This document shows, one piece after another, positions 35,077 through 45,655 of a stretch of DNA of 64,000 nucleotides. Under the pieces are notes generated by a model. It worked only from the letters and a program-made list of their open reading frames with translations. It ran no database searches and had not been told where the DNA came from. Position numbers and translations under genes: made by a program. Source of the DNA: Methylomagnum ishizawai (GTDB taxonomy: Bacteria > Pseudomonadota > Gammaproteobacteria > Methylococcales > Methylomonadaceae); assembly GCA_945861705.1 (NCBI GenBank), contig CAMAVM010000004.1:46973-110972 (forward strand), read 5' to 3'. Within the stretch, counting starts at the first letter, position 1. The number at the start of each line of letters is the position of its first letter.

Positions 35077-35331
35077 ATGATCAAAATTATTCTTATTGTC
35101 GTTTTTCTGATGATAATTTTCAGCTTAGGGTCAGCACTGTATCTTCTTGCTACACATAAGGATGAAGGATCGTCTCAGAAGACCGCTAAAGCATTAACGG
35201 TTCGGATTGGCTTGTCTATGCTGCTATTTCTTTTTGTTTGTATATTGTTGCTGACTGGCGTTATTAAGCCACACGGCATTGGTAGTAGGATACATCCACA
35301 GGAATCCATGATTACTGAGCAGACAAAATAG
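35077..35331 (+). CDS. DUF2909 (twin transmembrane) protein
   Basis: 84-residue protein with two helices (about 3-25 and 45-66) joined by a short charged loop; LTVRIGLSMLLFLFVCILL is typical of DUF2909. The family is usually found in cytochrome oxidase clusters next to SURF1, so this copy may be a displaced part of the oxidase assembly set. Function unknown. The gap before it (34962-35076) holds nothing obvious. Confidence 0.8.
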   Translation: MIKIILIVVFLMIIFSLGSALYLLATHKDEGSSQKTAKALTVRIGLSMLLFLFVCILLLTGVIKPHGIGSRIHPQESMITEQTK

Positions 35332-35776
35332 TTACCTATTTATCCAATCTAGTTAAGCCAGGATGTGTGTTGTTCCGGCAAGAAGGTTGGTATATAACCA
35401 AACCAGCGTACTTAATGTTTAGCATTAGTTATTGATTATAAAAAAGTATTATCGTGCTTCATTACATCAGCATCCCCAGTGGTATTCTTCGTTAACATTT
35501 GGGCATGAATCCGCCGGAATTGACTAATCGCGCGGTCAGCACCAACCATTCTATCGTGATGAGCATCTGAACTGTCAGGTGGTGTTTGCGCCAGAACGAC
35601 CCGTTTATCCTGATTTATGATGATGCGATTACTGATTGCCATCACCCATTCAAACAATTTTGCCCCCACGGGGATATGAATGCGGTGGTAGACGCGCAGG
35701 TAATAGGTGGTTGGCTTTAATTTTGGTATTGTATCTAATCAGTTGTGCTTACTCTACTCTTAACAAATAACGCTGT
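35332..35776. other. 445-bp gap holding a Rieske oxygenase remnant
   Basis: No intact gene. The centre (35436-35738) is the C-terminal remnant of a ring-hydroxylating oxygenase on the minus strand; the ends show no clear features other than what must be the ygfZ promoter. Confidence 0.6.
35436..35738 (-). pseudogene. C-terminal remnant of a Rieske-type aromatic-ring-hydroxylating oxygenase
   Basis: An open stretch of about 100 residues (LDTIPKLKPTTYYLRVYHRI ... VMAISNRIIINQDKRVVL ... VGADRAISQFRRIHAQM) resembles the end of Rieske oxygenase alpha subunits (pattern NRIIxxQDxxIVxxQxP ... ADRAIxxFRR). An in-frame stop lies just upstream (35739-35741) and no Rieske or iron-binding motifs remain. 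The apparent GTG start at 35669 is internal. Interpreted as a decayed gene; a short derived gene cannot be excluded. Confidence 0.6.
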
Positions 35777-36763
35777 ATGAACAAAAATTGGAAAACATTT
35801 TTACTGAGTCAACAGAACTCAGTGAGTGATGAAACTAAAATAGCTTTCGCAGAGGCAGCAAATTCTGGCGAGAATAGCATTTACCCATTAACCCAGTTTG
35901 CCATATTGTCGGTGATGGGCAAGGATGCAGCTAAATTATTGCAGGGACAAATTACCTGTAATATTAATGACATCAACGAAGCTAAAAGTAGTTTGGCGGC
36001 GATGTGTAATCCAAAGGGCAGGGTGATTGCTACGTTTTTGCTGGTGAAAACAGCGGATGCGTTTCTTTTGATACTGCCAGTAGAATTGTTGGAAACCGTC
36101 AAAAAACGGTTGCAGATGTATGTATTGCGTTCTGATGTCAAGATTACGGATGTTACCGATGAGCGTTGTCTGTTGGGCATATCTGAGCCGGAGAAACCTG
36201 ATCACGCTTTTTTAACAGAGATACAGAAAGACATTATCTCGGTCAATTTTTCTGGATCGACGAGACGTAAACTGTTAATAGCAGATACCGATAATGCAAT
36301 ACATTTTTGGTCAGAACAAGTTGATTCTCAAGGTTTTCGTGTCGGCAGTTCAGATGAATGGCGTTATCTCGATATTGTCTCCGGCATTCCTTGGGTAACG
36401 AAGGCAACCTCGGAAGAATTTATTCCGCAAATGCTTAATCTCGACAAATTAGGCGGTATAAGCTTCAACAAGGGGTGTTATACCGGACAGGAAATCGTTG
36501 CCCGTACACATTATCTTGGCAAGTCTAAACGTGAGATGTTTCTTGCAGAATGTCAAACTTCCGCATTACCAGAACCTAACTCAAGCATAGTCAATAGAGG
36601 CAGCGAAGAACAAGAAGTCGCAGGAAAAGTGCTGCTGGCGCAGTTAGATCAACAGGGCTGCAAAATGCTGGTTATTCTACAGGTCGCCGAACCCACCTAC
36701 GATAATCTCGGTTTGCAAGATGATACGCAAGCCCAACTCAAGCTATTGCCTTTTAACACATGA
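35777..36763 (+). CDS. ygfZ: YgfZ/GcvT-like tetrahydrofolate-dependent protein
   Basis: Folate-binding protein needed for maintenance or repair of certain iron-sulfur enzymes. 328 aa. The signature KGCYTGQEIVARTHYLGKSKR contains the conserved Cys, and the N-terminal GQITCNINDI and LAAMCNPKGRVIATF segments are typical. It overlaps the following COX15 gene by four bases (ATGA), so the two are translationally coupled. Confidence 0.93.
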   Translation: MNKNWKTFLLSQQNSVSDETKIAFAEAANSGENSIYPLTQFAILSVMGKDAAKLLQGQITCNINDINEAKSSLAAMCNPKGRVIATFLLVKTADAFLLILPVELLETVKKRLQMYVLRSDVKITDVTDERCLLGISEPEKPDHAFLTEIQKDIISVNFSGSTRRKLLIADTDNAIHFWSEQVDSQGFRVGSSDEWRYLDIVSGIPWVTKATSEEFIPQMLNLDKLGGISFNKGCYTGQEIVARTHYLGKSKREMFLAECQTSALPEPNSSIVNRGSEEQEVAGKVLLAQLDQQGCKMLVILQVAEPTYDNLGLQDDTQAQLKLLPFNT

Positions 36764-37728
36764 TTGACCAACAAGCAGTCCAGTCTTTTCGCCGTTTAGC
36801 AATCCTAACCATCATTGCAGTCTATTTCTTGATATTGGTTGGCGGAATCGTCCGAGCTTCTGGTGCCGGAATGGGCTGTCCTGACTGGCCGACCTGTTTT
36901 GGGCAGTGGATTCCACCGACTGAAGAATCTCAGTTACCGCCTGATTACCATGAGCGTTATGCCATAGGTTATGAGAATACCCGGTTCAATCCCATAAAAA
37001 CCTGGACGGAATACCTCAATCGCCTAGCAGGGGTCACTATTGGTATTCTGATTTTTTTGACGGCTTGGCGTTCGCGCATTTATCTCAAAGGTGATAAGGC
37101 TGTTTTCTATTTATCATTGGCGGTTTTTGGACTGGTCGGTTTTCAGGGTTGGTTGGGTTCAACCGTCGTTGCCAGTAATCTCAAGCCCGTGATTATTACT
37201 TTGCACATGCTGCTGGCCTTATTCATCGTTGCTTTGCTTATCTACATTCTTGCACGTTCGCAAAAGGCGTGTTGGGGTTATTTAGATATAAGCGTGTTAC
37301 CCGATAAATTCACTAAAGTGCTGGTTGTGGCTATGTTGATGACCTTATTGCAGGTGGTCATGGGGACGCAAGTCCGAGAGGCGGTGGATCTGATTGCCAA
37401 TGACCACGCTTATATTGATCGCCAATACTGGCGTGATGATTTCCCCATCATTTTTTATGTGCATCGTTCGTTTTCGTCGATTATTTTGTTTACGAACGCA
37501 TGGGTATGTTGGAAAATTTTCCAGCGATTTGACAGGGCTACCTTTATTTATAAGGTAAGTTTACTGCTTATCGGGCTGATCGTTACGGCGATCATTGCAG
37601 GAGTTTGCCTTGATAGGCTAGGTGTACCGCCTGTAGCACAGCCCATTCATTTGTTAATTGCAACCTTGATTTTCGGAACGCAGTTTTTTCTGACTATTTA
37701 CCTGCGTTATTCAAAATTTTCATCCTAG
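36760..37728 (+). CDS. ctaA: second COX15/CtaA family haem A synthase, Bacteroidota-like
   Basis: Eight-helix membrane protein of 322 aa that oxidises haem O to haem A for aa3 oxidases. GAGMGCPDWPTCFGQW (C40, C46) in the first loop is the family signature missing from the FtsY-fused paralogue. His ligands appear in ITLHMLLA, FYVHRSFSS and QPIHLLIA; the first helix-pair site reads TWTEYLNRL with Asn where many proteobacterial enzymes have His. That segment and the RFNPIKTW lead look like Bacteroidota enzymes. It overlaps ygfZ, so it is in an operon away from the other cox genes. With this copy complete, the copy fused to FtsY may be free to differ in function. Confidence 0.92.
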   Translation: MIDQQAVQSFRRLAILTIIAVYFLILVGGIVRASGAGMGCPDWPTCFGQWIPPTEESQLPPDYHERYAIGYENTRFNPIKTWTEYLNRLAGVTIGILIFLTAWRSRIYLKGDKAVFYLSLAVFGLVGFQGWLGSTVVASNLKPVIITLHMLLALFIVALLIYILARSQKACWGYLDISVLPDKFTKVLVVAMLMTLLQVVMGTQVREAVDLIANDHAYIDRQYWRDDFPIIFYVHRSFSSIILFTNAWVCWKIFQRFDRATFIYKVSLLLIGLIVTAIIAGVCLDRLGVPPVAQPIHLLIATLIFGTQFFLTIYLRYSKFSS

Positions 37729-37797
37729 CAGGGTTTAGCACTGGTGATGGAATAAAAAGAGACGCAATACCTTATGTTTACAGGTCAAATAAATCTT

Positions 37798-38106
37798 CTA
37801 AGGTAACTGGACTTGGGGGTATTCGTCTTGCTTGGCTGTTGCCGTGTTTGTGTGTTCTATATTGTCCTGCATTTCCCTGATTTGATTATTATCAGGTTTG
37901 TATAAATCCACCCGCTTTACCTGATTTTTGTTTGGCAATACAGAATGCGTTTCTTTTTTCAGCTCGTGTAACAAGAGAATTGGTTCTTTTCCTTTGATGG
38001 CGTGTTGTTCAGGGTTTTTCTTACGGGACAAGAAAGTGCCGTTTTTGTATTCCCACGTTAGCAAAAAAATATTTGCTAGAATGACTAACAGGCAAAGTAT
38101 TTTCAT
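37798..38106 (-). CDS. small membrane-anchored protein of unknown function
   Basis: 102 aa: one N-terminal helix or uncleaved signal (MKILCLLVILANIFLLTWEY) then a hydrophilic Lys/Glu/Asn-rich domain, presumably periplasmic. I do not recognise a family. Its ATG overlaps the coaX stop by four bases, so it is the last gene of the operon and very likely expressed. Confidence 0.75.
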   Translation of the reverse strand: MKILCLLVILANIFLLTWEYKNGTFLSRKKNPEQHAIKGKEPILLLHELKKETHSVLPNKNQVKRVDLYKPDNNQIREMQDNIEHTNTATAKQDEYPQVQLP

Positions 38107-38834
38107 GATGGCTTATGTAACATTAAGGCAAGGCCAAGCAGTACCAAGTCAGGGTCGATAATAGCGAGCCTGGAAATGTGGGCGGCAATCGCTTCTGCAT
38201 CGCCGCCTGTTAACAGTAACTGCGTAGTGTCAGGTTGGGTTTTTAATACAAATTCGATAAGCCCACAAGCACCTGATAAAGTGCCGTTATGGATGGCGGC
38301 ATCGGTATTTGTTGCCAGCCCAAACGGGAACGCGGTTTCGCTTAGTTGAAGATTTTCAGTGCCTTTTGCAAGAGATTCTTTCATTAATCGCAGACCTGGA
38401 CAAATCAAGCCACCTAGATGTTGCCCTGAATTATCGATGACATCTAGGGTTATAGCCGTACCGCAATCGACTATGCAGAGTGCTTTTGGATAGAGTTGGA
38501 AGCCCGCAATCATGCTTAACCAACGGTCAATGCCTAGCTTTCCCGGCTCTTGGTAAGCATTACAAACACCGAATGCTGTCGCCTCAGATATTGCTCGGAT
38601 AATGGTTATTCCAGGCCAGAGCTGGTTTGCTACTGATATGACTAAGTCGTACAGTTGACTCGCACCAACAGAAGAAATAGCTAGTTGATTGGGTGGTTGA
38701 ATGGCTTGCCATAATATGATGAGTGCTTTACGAGTAATCGCTGTATTGGCAATAGGGTTTCCTGGAATAAAATCGAGGTTATTAACCGTCGCCCATTTGA
38801 GCCGAGTATTGCCCATATCGATCAATAAATTCAT
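38103..38834 (-). CDS. coaX: type III pantothenate kinase
   Basis: First step of coenzyme A synthesis, phosphorylation of pantothenate. 243 aa with the ASKHA-fold motifs NLLIDMGNTRLKWA, GIDRWLSMIAG, IVDCGTAITLDVI, GGLICPGLRLM and LLTGGDAEAI. It overlaps birA by four bases; the birA-coaX pair is common in gammaproteobacteria. Confidence 0.95.
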   Translation of the reverse strand: MNLLIDMGNTRLKWATVNNLDFIPGNPIANTAITRKALIILWQAIQPPNQLAISSVGASQLYDLVISVANQLWPGITIIRAISEATAFGVCNAYQEPGKLGIDRWLSMIAGFQLYPKALCIVDCGTAITLDVIDNSGQHLGGLICPGLRLMKESLAKGTENLQLSETAFPFGLATNTDAAIHNGTLSGACGLIEFVLKTQPDTTQLLLTGGDAEAIAAHISRLAIIDPDLVLLGLALMLHKPS

Positions 38835-39826
38835 AAGCTATTGTTACTAAAACTGACTTCACCAGAAGCAAAAGCCTGAATCCTACCGTCAGCAAGTTCA
38901 AGCAGCAACAGCCCGTTATTATCAATGCCTTTTACAATGCCTTCATAGCTGTGTTGCCCGATGAACAGCGTTGCGGGTTTGTCTTTGAGGCAATCGTATT
39001 GCCGCCATTCGTCCAGATAAGCAGCGATACCAAGGTCTTCAAATTCAGCAATAACGAGAATTAACTGATTTAGTAAGGTTGTTGCCAACGCATTTCTGTT
39101 GAGTTGTTGTAGTCCTGTGATTTGAGTCAGGTCAGTCCATTGCTGGGTAATTTCTGCGGCCTCGGTTTCCGGTAAGTAGATGTTTAAACCCAGGCCTATA
39201 ACTGCCGCGCAAGGGCCATCAGATTCACCTGAGACTTCAACCAAAATACCGCCGAGTTTTTTATCTTGATAATAAATATCATTAGGCCATTTTAAACGGA
39301 AAACATCATCATAATGGAGTTTAAGCGTTCGGATAACGGCGACACCAATGGCAAGGCTCAGGCCTGAAATCGCCATTGGACTGGTTTGGAAACGCCAAAG
39401 TATCGACATATAAATATTGCTGCCGAACGGTGAAACCCAGTGCCGTCCACGCCGTCCTTTACCTGCGGTTTGTTGCTCGGCAAAGCAGATAGCGCCTGAA
39501 GGTGCATTGTCCAGGGCGCGTTCCACTAAATACGTGTTGGTGGAAGGGATTTGGTCAAAAATTTCAAAAGAACTTATTGGTGCGCGAGTCGGTTCGTCAA
39601 TAGTTGCCAAAATTTTGCTTTCATCCAGCAATTCCAATGGTCTTTCCAGTCGGTAACCTTTGCCGCTCACGGCGGAATGTTGCAAGCCCAGGTCAGCTAA
39701 ACCACTTAGTTGTTTCCAGATCGCTGAACGGCTGATATGCAAGGCTTCAGCCAATACTGTGCCTGAATGAAATTGCCCGTCCGCAAGTAAGGCAAGAATG
39801 GCTTTTTGTTTGTCGGAAATTAGCAA
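38831..39826 (-). CDS. birA: bifunctional biotin-protein ligase / biotin operon repressor BirA
   Basis: Attaches biotin to acetyl-CoA carboxylase and, with its N-terminal helix-turn-helix (about 8-50, HISRSAIWKQLSGL), represses biotin genes. The catalytic domain shows GKGRRGRHWVSPFGSNIYMS and KWPNDIYYQDKKLGGILVE; the C-terminal SH3-like domain carries GIVKGIDNNGLLLLE. 331 aa. It starts 6 bases after the hybrid kinase stop, an unusual partnership. Confidence 0.95.
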   Translation of the reverse strand: MLISDKQKAILALLADGQFHSGTVLAEALHISRSAIWKQLSGLADLGLQHSAVSGKGYRLERPLELLDESKILATIDEPTRAPISSFEIFDQIPSTNTYLVERALDNAPSGAICFAEQQTAGKGRRGRHWVSPFGSNIYMSILWRFQTSPMAISGLSLAIGVAVIRTLKLHYDDVFRLKWPNDIYYQDKKLGGILVEVSGESDGPCAAVIGLGLNIYLPETEAAEITQQWTDLTQITGLQQLNRNALATTLLNQLILVIAEFEDLGIAAYLDEWRQYDCLKDKPATLFIGQHSYEGIVKGIDNNGLLLLELADGRIQAFASGEVSFSNNSL

Positions 39827-39832
39827 AGTGAT

Positions 39833-42358
39833 TTACGCTTTTGCACACAGCGCATTTAATTCTGTCAGCACCCTTAAATACTCCTGCTTCATTGATTCAA
39901 GTAGTGTTTGGGTATCATTGAGATCATTTTGTTTTCCGGCTTGTTCCATCGTCTTGCATAATTCAGTGAGCTTGCCGCTACCAACGTTAGTGCTGAGAGA
40001 TTTCAAGCCGTGCGCCAGTTTGCGGATTTGCTCGGCATCTTCATTTTCTATGCTGAGTTGTAGATTGCTGAGTGTTTGAGCGGCATTTTGTTGAAATGCT
40101 TCCGTTAGAGAAGTAATAAAAGCCAAGTCGTCAACATTATCCAATTTGAACTGCTGCGTAAAAAATTTCATATTGATTGCAGTCGTGTCTTCTATCAAGT
40201 TGCTGGCTTTTACCAGGGTTTTGATGTCCGTTTCTAGGGCGGGTTGATCGGCAATAATCAATTTTTTAGGTAACCATTTCTGTAGTGTTTTGCTTAAATC
40301 CTGACGGGTGAAAGGCTTGGTGACCCATTCATCCATGCCAGCGTCTTTACATTTGGCTTCATCCTCGTGTAATGCGTGAGCAGTTAAGGCGATAATCGGA
40401 ATATGGTTGCCGGAGGCTGAATTTAACTCATTAAGACGAATTTCCTCAGTGGCTTGATATCCGTCCATAAAAGGCATTTGGCAATCCATAAATACAAGAT
40501 CAAAGTGCTGTTTCTTCAATGCTTTTAGCGCTTCAAAGCCGTTATTGACTAAATGTACCTGACAGCCGAGATCTTCCAGAAACCGCTGTACGACCAATTG
40601 GTTGGCAGGATAATCCTCAGCCACTAACAGTTTGGCTTTAAAGCGATAATTAGCATTTGTTTTATAGGATTTTGGTGATGCTTTCGATTTTTTCAAATCC
40701 ACCCAAAACCAGAACGTTGAACCGATACCGGGTTGGCTGTTAACGCCAATTTGCCCTTGCATCAACTGGATTAACTGCTTAGAGATGGCAAGCCCTAACC
40801 CCGTACCTCGGTAAACGCGGGTCATTGTGTTGTCGGCTTGGGAAAAAGCATCAAAAATTAGGTTGAGCTTATCTGGATTAATGCCGATTCCCGTATCTGT
40901 TACCTCGCAGTACAAGCGCACATTAGATCCTGTGAGCGGTTTACTGGATACGCTTAGAGTCACCTCGCCCTGAGCGGTAAATTTAATGGCATTGCTGAGT
41001 AAGTTCACCAAAATCTGGCTTAACCTGAGTGAATCGCCAGTCAGCACTTCCGGTAGCTCGGTGTTGATTTGTAGCCGATACGTCAAGTCTTTTGATTTTG
41101 CTTCAAGTTGTAATATTTCAAAGCTATCACGGAATAAATCATGACACACAAAGTTTTGTAAGGACAATACCAATTTTCCAGATTCTATCTTGGAGAAATC
41201 CAGAATATCGTTGATAACACAGAGCAATAGCGTTGAAGATTGCTTCATGACTTCAACAGAACGGCGTTGTTCATCTCCTAAGTCGCTATGACATAAAAAA
41301 TCCGCCATGCCGAGGACGGCATTCATCGGCGTTCTGATTTCATGGCTCATATTGGCTAGAAACTGAGATTTTGCCCGGTTGGCGGCTTCGGCTTCTTCTT
41401 TTGCATCCCAAGCATCAGCAGCAGCACGTTGTAATTCAATGTTCTTATTTGATAATTCAGCCGTGCGTTCTTGCACTTGTACCGTTAGCATTTCGCGCTG
41501 CCATGCCAGTAATTCGTCCCTGTTATGAATTTCACCTAGCATTTCATTGTAAACATCGACTAATTGCCCGAATTCATCATTAGTCGTTTTAATGACACGG
41601 CTGGTGAAGGTTTTGTCACGGGCGACCGAACGCATGGCTTGCATCAAATCCAGCAAGGGATCTGAAAAAATATGCTGCAAACGGGTTGAAATATACAAAA
41701 CGACCAGTAACGTAAAAAACACAATAAGGCCTGTTATCAGGAAAAAACTGCTTAAAAAGCTCTTTAATCGGCTGAGATTGTCCATTAAATGCAATATGCC
41801 AATAAGCTCATTGTCCATAAAAATGGGTCGAAATACGTGCAGATGATCTTGTTGGTCATAGACAGTCACTTCAGAATAACCGGCTTGCATAGGTTTTCGT
41901 GAAGCGTTGCCAAAGCTTTTCTTTAAGGATTCCAACAAAGATGGCTTAGGTAATTTTATGGATACATCATCCTTAACCAGTTGAATAGCTTGCAAAGTTG
42001 ATGTTTTTTCATGTTCTTTTGCGGCGTTAGCGGTGATGTAAGCAGCAATTAGGTTTCCGTCGCCGTCATACAACGTAGCTGAGACAACGCTAGGTTGATT
42101 TTTCAAAGATTGCAGTGATTCATTCGCCGAATCAAGGTTTTTAAAAGCTAATGCGGCTTTACTATTCCAAGCGACGATACTGGCAAGAGACGATAGATCT
42201 TGTTCTGTTTGCTGCCTGCGACTGAAGTATTCCCTGATGGACAGTGCGCTGGTGACGAAAATTAATGCAAGAATAGCAGCAGAACCAATCGCTAATGTCA
42301 GCTTGGTACGTAATGTAGCGTGACGAAAATAAGCATTAATGCTATTGATTCCAAACAT
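39833..42358 (-). CDS. hybrid sensor histidine kinase / response regulator (BarA-like, CHASE8)
   Basis: I chose ATG 42358 (841 aa), 7 bases after the upstream gene; the longer frame overlaps that gene. Order: transmembrane helix (about 20-40), periplasmic CHASE8-like domain (40-200), second helix (200-225), HAMP (225-280), coiled coil, HisKA with phospho-acceptor H339 ([17 protein letters not shown]), HATPase with [11 protein letters not shown] and DTGIGI, receiver domain with [13 protein letters not shown], and a C-terminal Hpt domain with [11 protein letters not shown]. This BarA/GacS-like layout allows an internal phosphorelay. It may signal to the adjacent receiver-containing c-di-GMP enzyme. 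Confidence 0.93.
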   Translation of the reverse strand: MFGINSINAYFRHATLRTKLTLAIGSAAILALIFVTSALSIREYFSRRQQTEQDLSSLASIVAWNSKAALAFKNLDSANESLQSLKNQPSVVSATLYDGDGNLIAAYITANAAKEHEKTSTLQAIQLVKDDVSIKLPKPSLLESLKKSFGNASRKPMQAGYSEVTVYDQQDHLHVFRPIFMDNELIGILHLMDNLSRLKSFLSSFFLITGLIVFFTLLVVLYISTRLQHIFSDPLLDLMQAMRSVARDKTFTSRVIKTTNDEFGQLVDVYNEMLGEIHNRDELLAWQREMLTVQVQERTAELSNKNIELQRAAADAWDAKEEAEAANRAKSQFLANMSHEIRTPMNAVLGMADFLCHSDLGDEQRRSVEVMKQSSTLLLCVINDILDFSKIESGKLVLSLQNFVCHDLFRDSFEILQLEAKSKDLTYRLQINTELPEVLTGDSLRLSQILVNLLSNAIKFTAQGEVTLSVSSKPLTGSNVRLYCEVTDTGIGINPDKLNLIFDAFSQADNTMTRVYRGTGLGLAISKQLIQLMQGQIGVNSQPGIGSTFWFWVDLKKSKASPKSYKTNANYRFKAKLLVAEDYPANQLVVQRFLEDLGCQVHLVNNGFEALKALKKQHFDLVFMDCQMPFMDGYQATEEIRLNELNSASGNHIPIIALTAHALHEDEAKCKDAGMDEWVTKPFTRQDLSKTLQKWLPKKLIIADQPALETDIKTLVKASNLIEDTTAINMKFFTQQFKLDNVDDLAFITSLTEAFQQNAAQTLSNLQLSIENEDAEQIRKLAHGLKSLSTNVGSGKLTELCKTMEQAGKQNDLNDTQTLLESMKQEYLRVLTELNALCAKA

Positions 42359-42365
42359 ATTCGGT

Positions 42366-44498
42366 TTATGGAACAGGGTTGTTTTGTTGCAGCCAATAGT
42401 TCTGAAATTCTTCGACTGGCATGGGCTTTGAGAAATAAAAGCCTTGCACGGCATCGCAAGTAGTGTTTTGCAGAAAGGTGTTTTGTTGACTGGTTTCAAC
42501 ACCTTCCGCAATCGTACTTAAATTAAGTGCTTTGGCTAATGCCAAAATCGCACTTACTATGGCGACAGCATCGGCACTAACGGGTAATTCTTTTACAAAA
42601 GATCGGTCAATTTTTAATGAATCCAGTGGAAACCGATTGAGATAACGTAACGATGAGTAACCCGTGCCAAAATCATCTATCGCCAGCTTTACACCTAAGC
42701 TTTTCAATGCGTTGAGTTTAGCCAACATATTGTCGGTGTCAGCCATAATCATGCTTTCTGTTAATTCAAACGTCAAAAAGGCGGGATTTACCTCATATTC
42801 GTTGATGATTCCGGCGACCATAGCAACAAAGGAAGATTGATTAAATTGTAGGCTGCTCAGGTTAATGGCAATGGTCAAGTCGCCCATGCCCTGTTGTTTC
42901 CAGACTTGATATTGGCGGCAGGTCTCGCGGATTGCCCATTCGCCAAATGGATTAATCATGCCGTTTTCTTCTGCTAAGGAAATAAAATCATTGGGTGGCA
43001 AAAACCCCAGTTGTGGGCTTTCCCAACGGAGTAGTGCTTCTGCGCCAATAAGTTGACCGGTTGTTACATCGACAACCGGCTGATAATGTAAGCGCAACTC
43101 GTTTTTGGCAACGGCATGGTGCATATAGGTTTCCATTTCCAGCCGTTTTTTGGCTTTGATCGCCATCGCTTCATGGAAAAACTGGTAATTACCTTTGCCC
43201 AGTTTTTTGGCATGATACATGGCAATATCGGCGTTTTTTAGCAAGGTATCGGCATCTTCACCATCGTATGGGTACACCGCAATGCCTATGCTTACACCGA
43301 TATGAATCAGCCGATCTCCCAATGCCACCGGTTCAGTAATCCAGCGTTGAATCCGCTCTGCTACGGTGGCGGCATCTTCAGGACGGGTTAATTCATTGAG
43401 CAGTATGGTAAATTCATCACCACCTAAACGGGCGACATCAACTTTGTGGTCAAAGTGGTCGAAATACCGTGAGGCTAAGTCAGAGCATCGTAAGCCTTCC
43501 GTCAAACGCTTGGATATTTCCAGTAAAAGCTGGTCACCAGCTTGATGTCCGTAGGTGTCATTAACGCCTTTAAAGCCGTCTAGGTCTAAAAACAAAACCG
43601 CAAAATTACGGTTGTTCCGTTGTGACAGCTCCAGGGTTTTCGCTAAAAACTTTAGGAAGAATACTCGGTTAGGTAGCTGGGTAACTTCATCGTAATAAGC
43701 CAGATGGCGGATTTTGTTTTCTTGTTCTTTACGTTCTGTTATGTCTTGAACGGTGCCTATCAGGCTGATTAAGTTACCTTTATGATCCTCAACAGGTTCA
43801 ATGTGTTGTGAGATGAAGCGTTGTTGACTGGTTGCGGTAACAACACGACATTCAAAAGTGGTCGGTTGTTTGGTTTTAATAACATTCTGTAACTGCTCAA
43901 CGACATACGCTTTATCCGCCTCAAGGATATAATCTTTGTAGCTGAGGTTATCAGGGATGAAATGCTCCTTACGAAGCCCGATCATGTCGTAAAACTCATC
44001 CGACCAATACGAGATATTGCTGTCGATTTGCCATTCCCAATAGCCTAAGTGTGCCATTTTTTTGGCTTTTGTAAGCCGCAGTTCGCTTTGTTCGAGCTTA
44101 TAAATATTGCGACTGGCTTTTACCATGTACCGCAAGCGTTGGGTCAGCACCTTCCAATTGATGGGTTTTACTACAAAATCGGTCGCACCCGAGGCATACG
44201 CGTGGGCTATTTTTTCGGCATCTTCCGTTACCGTCATCATTACCACGGGGATATTTTTGCCATTCGGCAAGCTGCGTATTGCCGCGCAGGTTGCAAAGCC
44301 ATCCATTTCAGGCATTTCTATGTCGATGATGACAATAGTCGGCGCATATTCCATGAAGGCATCTATACCTTCTTTGCCACCAAAACAAGAGGTTAACGTA
44401 AATTCAGTCTCAGAAAGATTACGGTGCGCCCACAAATGCAAGGTTTGGTCGTCGTCTATGAGCAATACATGGGGATGGTGGTCATCAGTGTGGATCAT
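42366..44498 (-). CDS. response regulator with PAS, GGDEF and EAL domains
   Basis: 710-residue c-di-GMP turnover enzyme. N-terminal receiver (about 8-125) with phospho-Asp in [19 protein letters not shown] (about 150-265); GGDEF domain with intact [13 protein letters not shown] domain with intact [10 protein letters not shown] and downstream [13 protein letters not shown]. Both catalytic signatures look intact, so it could make or degrade c-di-GMP. First gene of a minus-strand operon with the hybrid kinase, birA, coaX and a small membrane protein, all separated by 7 bases or less. Confidence 0.94.
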   Translation of the reverse strand: MIHTDDHHPHVLLIDDDQTLHLWAHRNLSETEFTLTSCFGGKEGIDAFMEYAPTIVIIDIEMPEMDGFATCAAIRSLPNGKNIPVVMMTVTEDAEKIAHAYASGATDFVVKPINWKVLTQRLRYMVKASRNIYKLEQSELRLTKAKKMAHLGYWEWQIDSNISYWSDEFYDMIGLRKEHFIPDNLSYKDYILEADKAYVVEQLQNVIKTKQPTTFECRVVTATSQQRFISQHIEPVEDHKGNLISLIGTVQDITERKEQENKIRHLAYYDEVTQLPNRVFFLKFLAKTLELSQRNNRNFAVLFLDLDGFKGVNDTYGHQAGDQLLLEISKRLTEGLRCSDLASRYFDHFDHKVDVARLGGDEFTILLNELTRPEDAATVAERIQRWITEPVALGDRLIHIGVSIGIAVYPYDGEDADTLLKNADIAMYHAKKLGKGNYQFFHEAMAIKAKKRLEMETYMHHAVAKNELRLHYQPVVDVTTGQLIGAEALLRWESPQLGFLPPNDFISLAEENGMINPFGEWAIRETCRQYQVWKQQGMGDLTIAINLSSLQFNQSSFVAMVAGIINEYEVNPAFLTFELTESMIMADTDNMLAKLNALKSLGVKLAIDDFGTGYSSLRYLNRFPLDSLKIDRSFVKELPVSADAVAIVSAILALAKALNLSTIAEGVETSQQNTFLQNTTCDAVQGFYFSKPMPVEEFQNYWLQQNNPVP

Positions 44499-44713
44499 TA
44501 AGGCAGTTTATACTGCTCCATTGTGGAGTTAGATTGGCTTTAAAGTAATGTAATTAAGGTTAGCACAAAACAAAATCTATGCTTAAAGAGTGCAGTTAAG
44601 CCGATTGAATGCGGTTATCACATCTTGATATCGTCGTTGTATGTGATGGTCGATGACATCCGCCAGTTATGGCAGAAGAAAAAGCAATAAGATGACGCTT
44701 GAGCTTTACTGGA

Positions 44714-45343
44714 TTAACCCTGGGTGGCGACCAGTTCCGCATTTTTCTCCCTTACCCACACTACAGAAGGGCGTGTATTAACTCTGTCAATGTAAGCTTG
44801 GATGGTTGGCGAGATCGGCACCAGCTTAAATAGTGTTACCCAGGTCAGTGCTGTACCCCACAGCACATCGGCAGCGGTAAACTTGTCGCCTAAAAGATAC
44901 TCACCTTTGCCGAGTTGACCGGTCAGGGTTTTGAACATAGTGTCAAAATCACCGTACGGTGACGTTGATTGCGGTGCAGGTTTCCGATTTTGCGAACGAT
45001 CCATAAGTGCTGGCTCAAAGCATGAGCCATAAAACACCATCCAGCGCAGGTAAGGCCCACGCAGGGGATCGCCAATTAGCGGCGCGAGACCAGCTTCTGG
45101 ATATAAATCAGCAAGATATAAGAACACCGCCACTTGCTCGGTAATGATAGCATCACCATGTTTTATTGCTGGCACTTTCCCCATCGGATTAATCGCCAGG
45201 TATTCCGCTTTGCGTTGCTCGCCTGCTTTCATGTTGAGGACATGCAATTGGTATTTAGCACCGAGTTCTTCGAGCAGGATGAGTACGCCAGTGGAGCGGG
45301 TATTGGGCGAATGGAAGAGGGTGATTTCTTGGGTGGCGGTCAT
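44714..45343 (-). CDS. glutathione S-transferase family protein
   Basis: 209 aa with an N-terminal thioredoxin-like GST domain (ITLFHSPNTRSTGVLILLEELGA, NPMGKVPAIKHGDAIITEQVAV) and a C-terminal all-helical domain (GDKFTAADVLWGTALTWV). It resembles proteobacterial GSTs of undefined substrate. No operon partner is evident; the 215 bases upstream of its neighbour (44499-44713) show nothing special. Confidence 0.9.
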   Translation of the reverse strand: MTATQEITLFHSPNTRSTGVLILLEELGAKYQLHVLNMKAGEQRKAEYLAINPMGKVPAIKHGDAIITEQVAVFLYLADLYPEAGLAPLIGDPLRGPYLRWMVFYGSCFEPALMDRSQNRKPAPQSTSPYGDFDTMFKTLTGQLGKGEYLLGDKFTAADVLWGTALTWVTLFKLVPISPTIQAYIDRVNTRPSVVWVREKNAELVATQG

Positions 45344-45391
45344 ATTGGATTTTGCCGTGGAAATTGTTGAATGACTAGTGAAGAAACAGCC

Positions 45392-45655
45392 TTAAAAATC
45401 AAAATCTATCTCACCGAAATCGCCCAGTTGCTCCTGTAAGCGTTTTTTTTCCCAGTACAATTCGATTTTACGGCGGACGGCTACTTTGTTATTTGTCAGA
45501 TCGTTTTCTGGAGGCAAAGCTAAATCGTCTTCACCGGCAGAGGCATCAAATTCTTCGATGTCGAGAGGTGCTAGTGATTCTGGGTTTTTGTCAACCGCAG
45601 ATTCAGATTTTGCGGGGCTTGCGGGAGCTTGTAGTGTTTCGATTGCCATGTCCAA
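45392..45655 (-). CDS. PA3496 family protein
   Basis: Small acidic protein of 87 aa. The C-terminal block VRRKIELYWEKKRLQEQLGDF is the hallmark of this gammaproteobacterial family, which has been suggested to affect envelope integrity. The N-terminal half is low-complexity Ala/Glu/Asp/Pro. Confidence 0.8.
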   Translation of the reverse strand: MDMAIETLQAPASPAKSESAVDKNPESLAPLDIEEFDASAGEDDLALPPENDLTNNKVAVRRKIELYWEKKRLQEQLGDFGEIDFDF

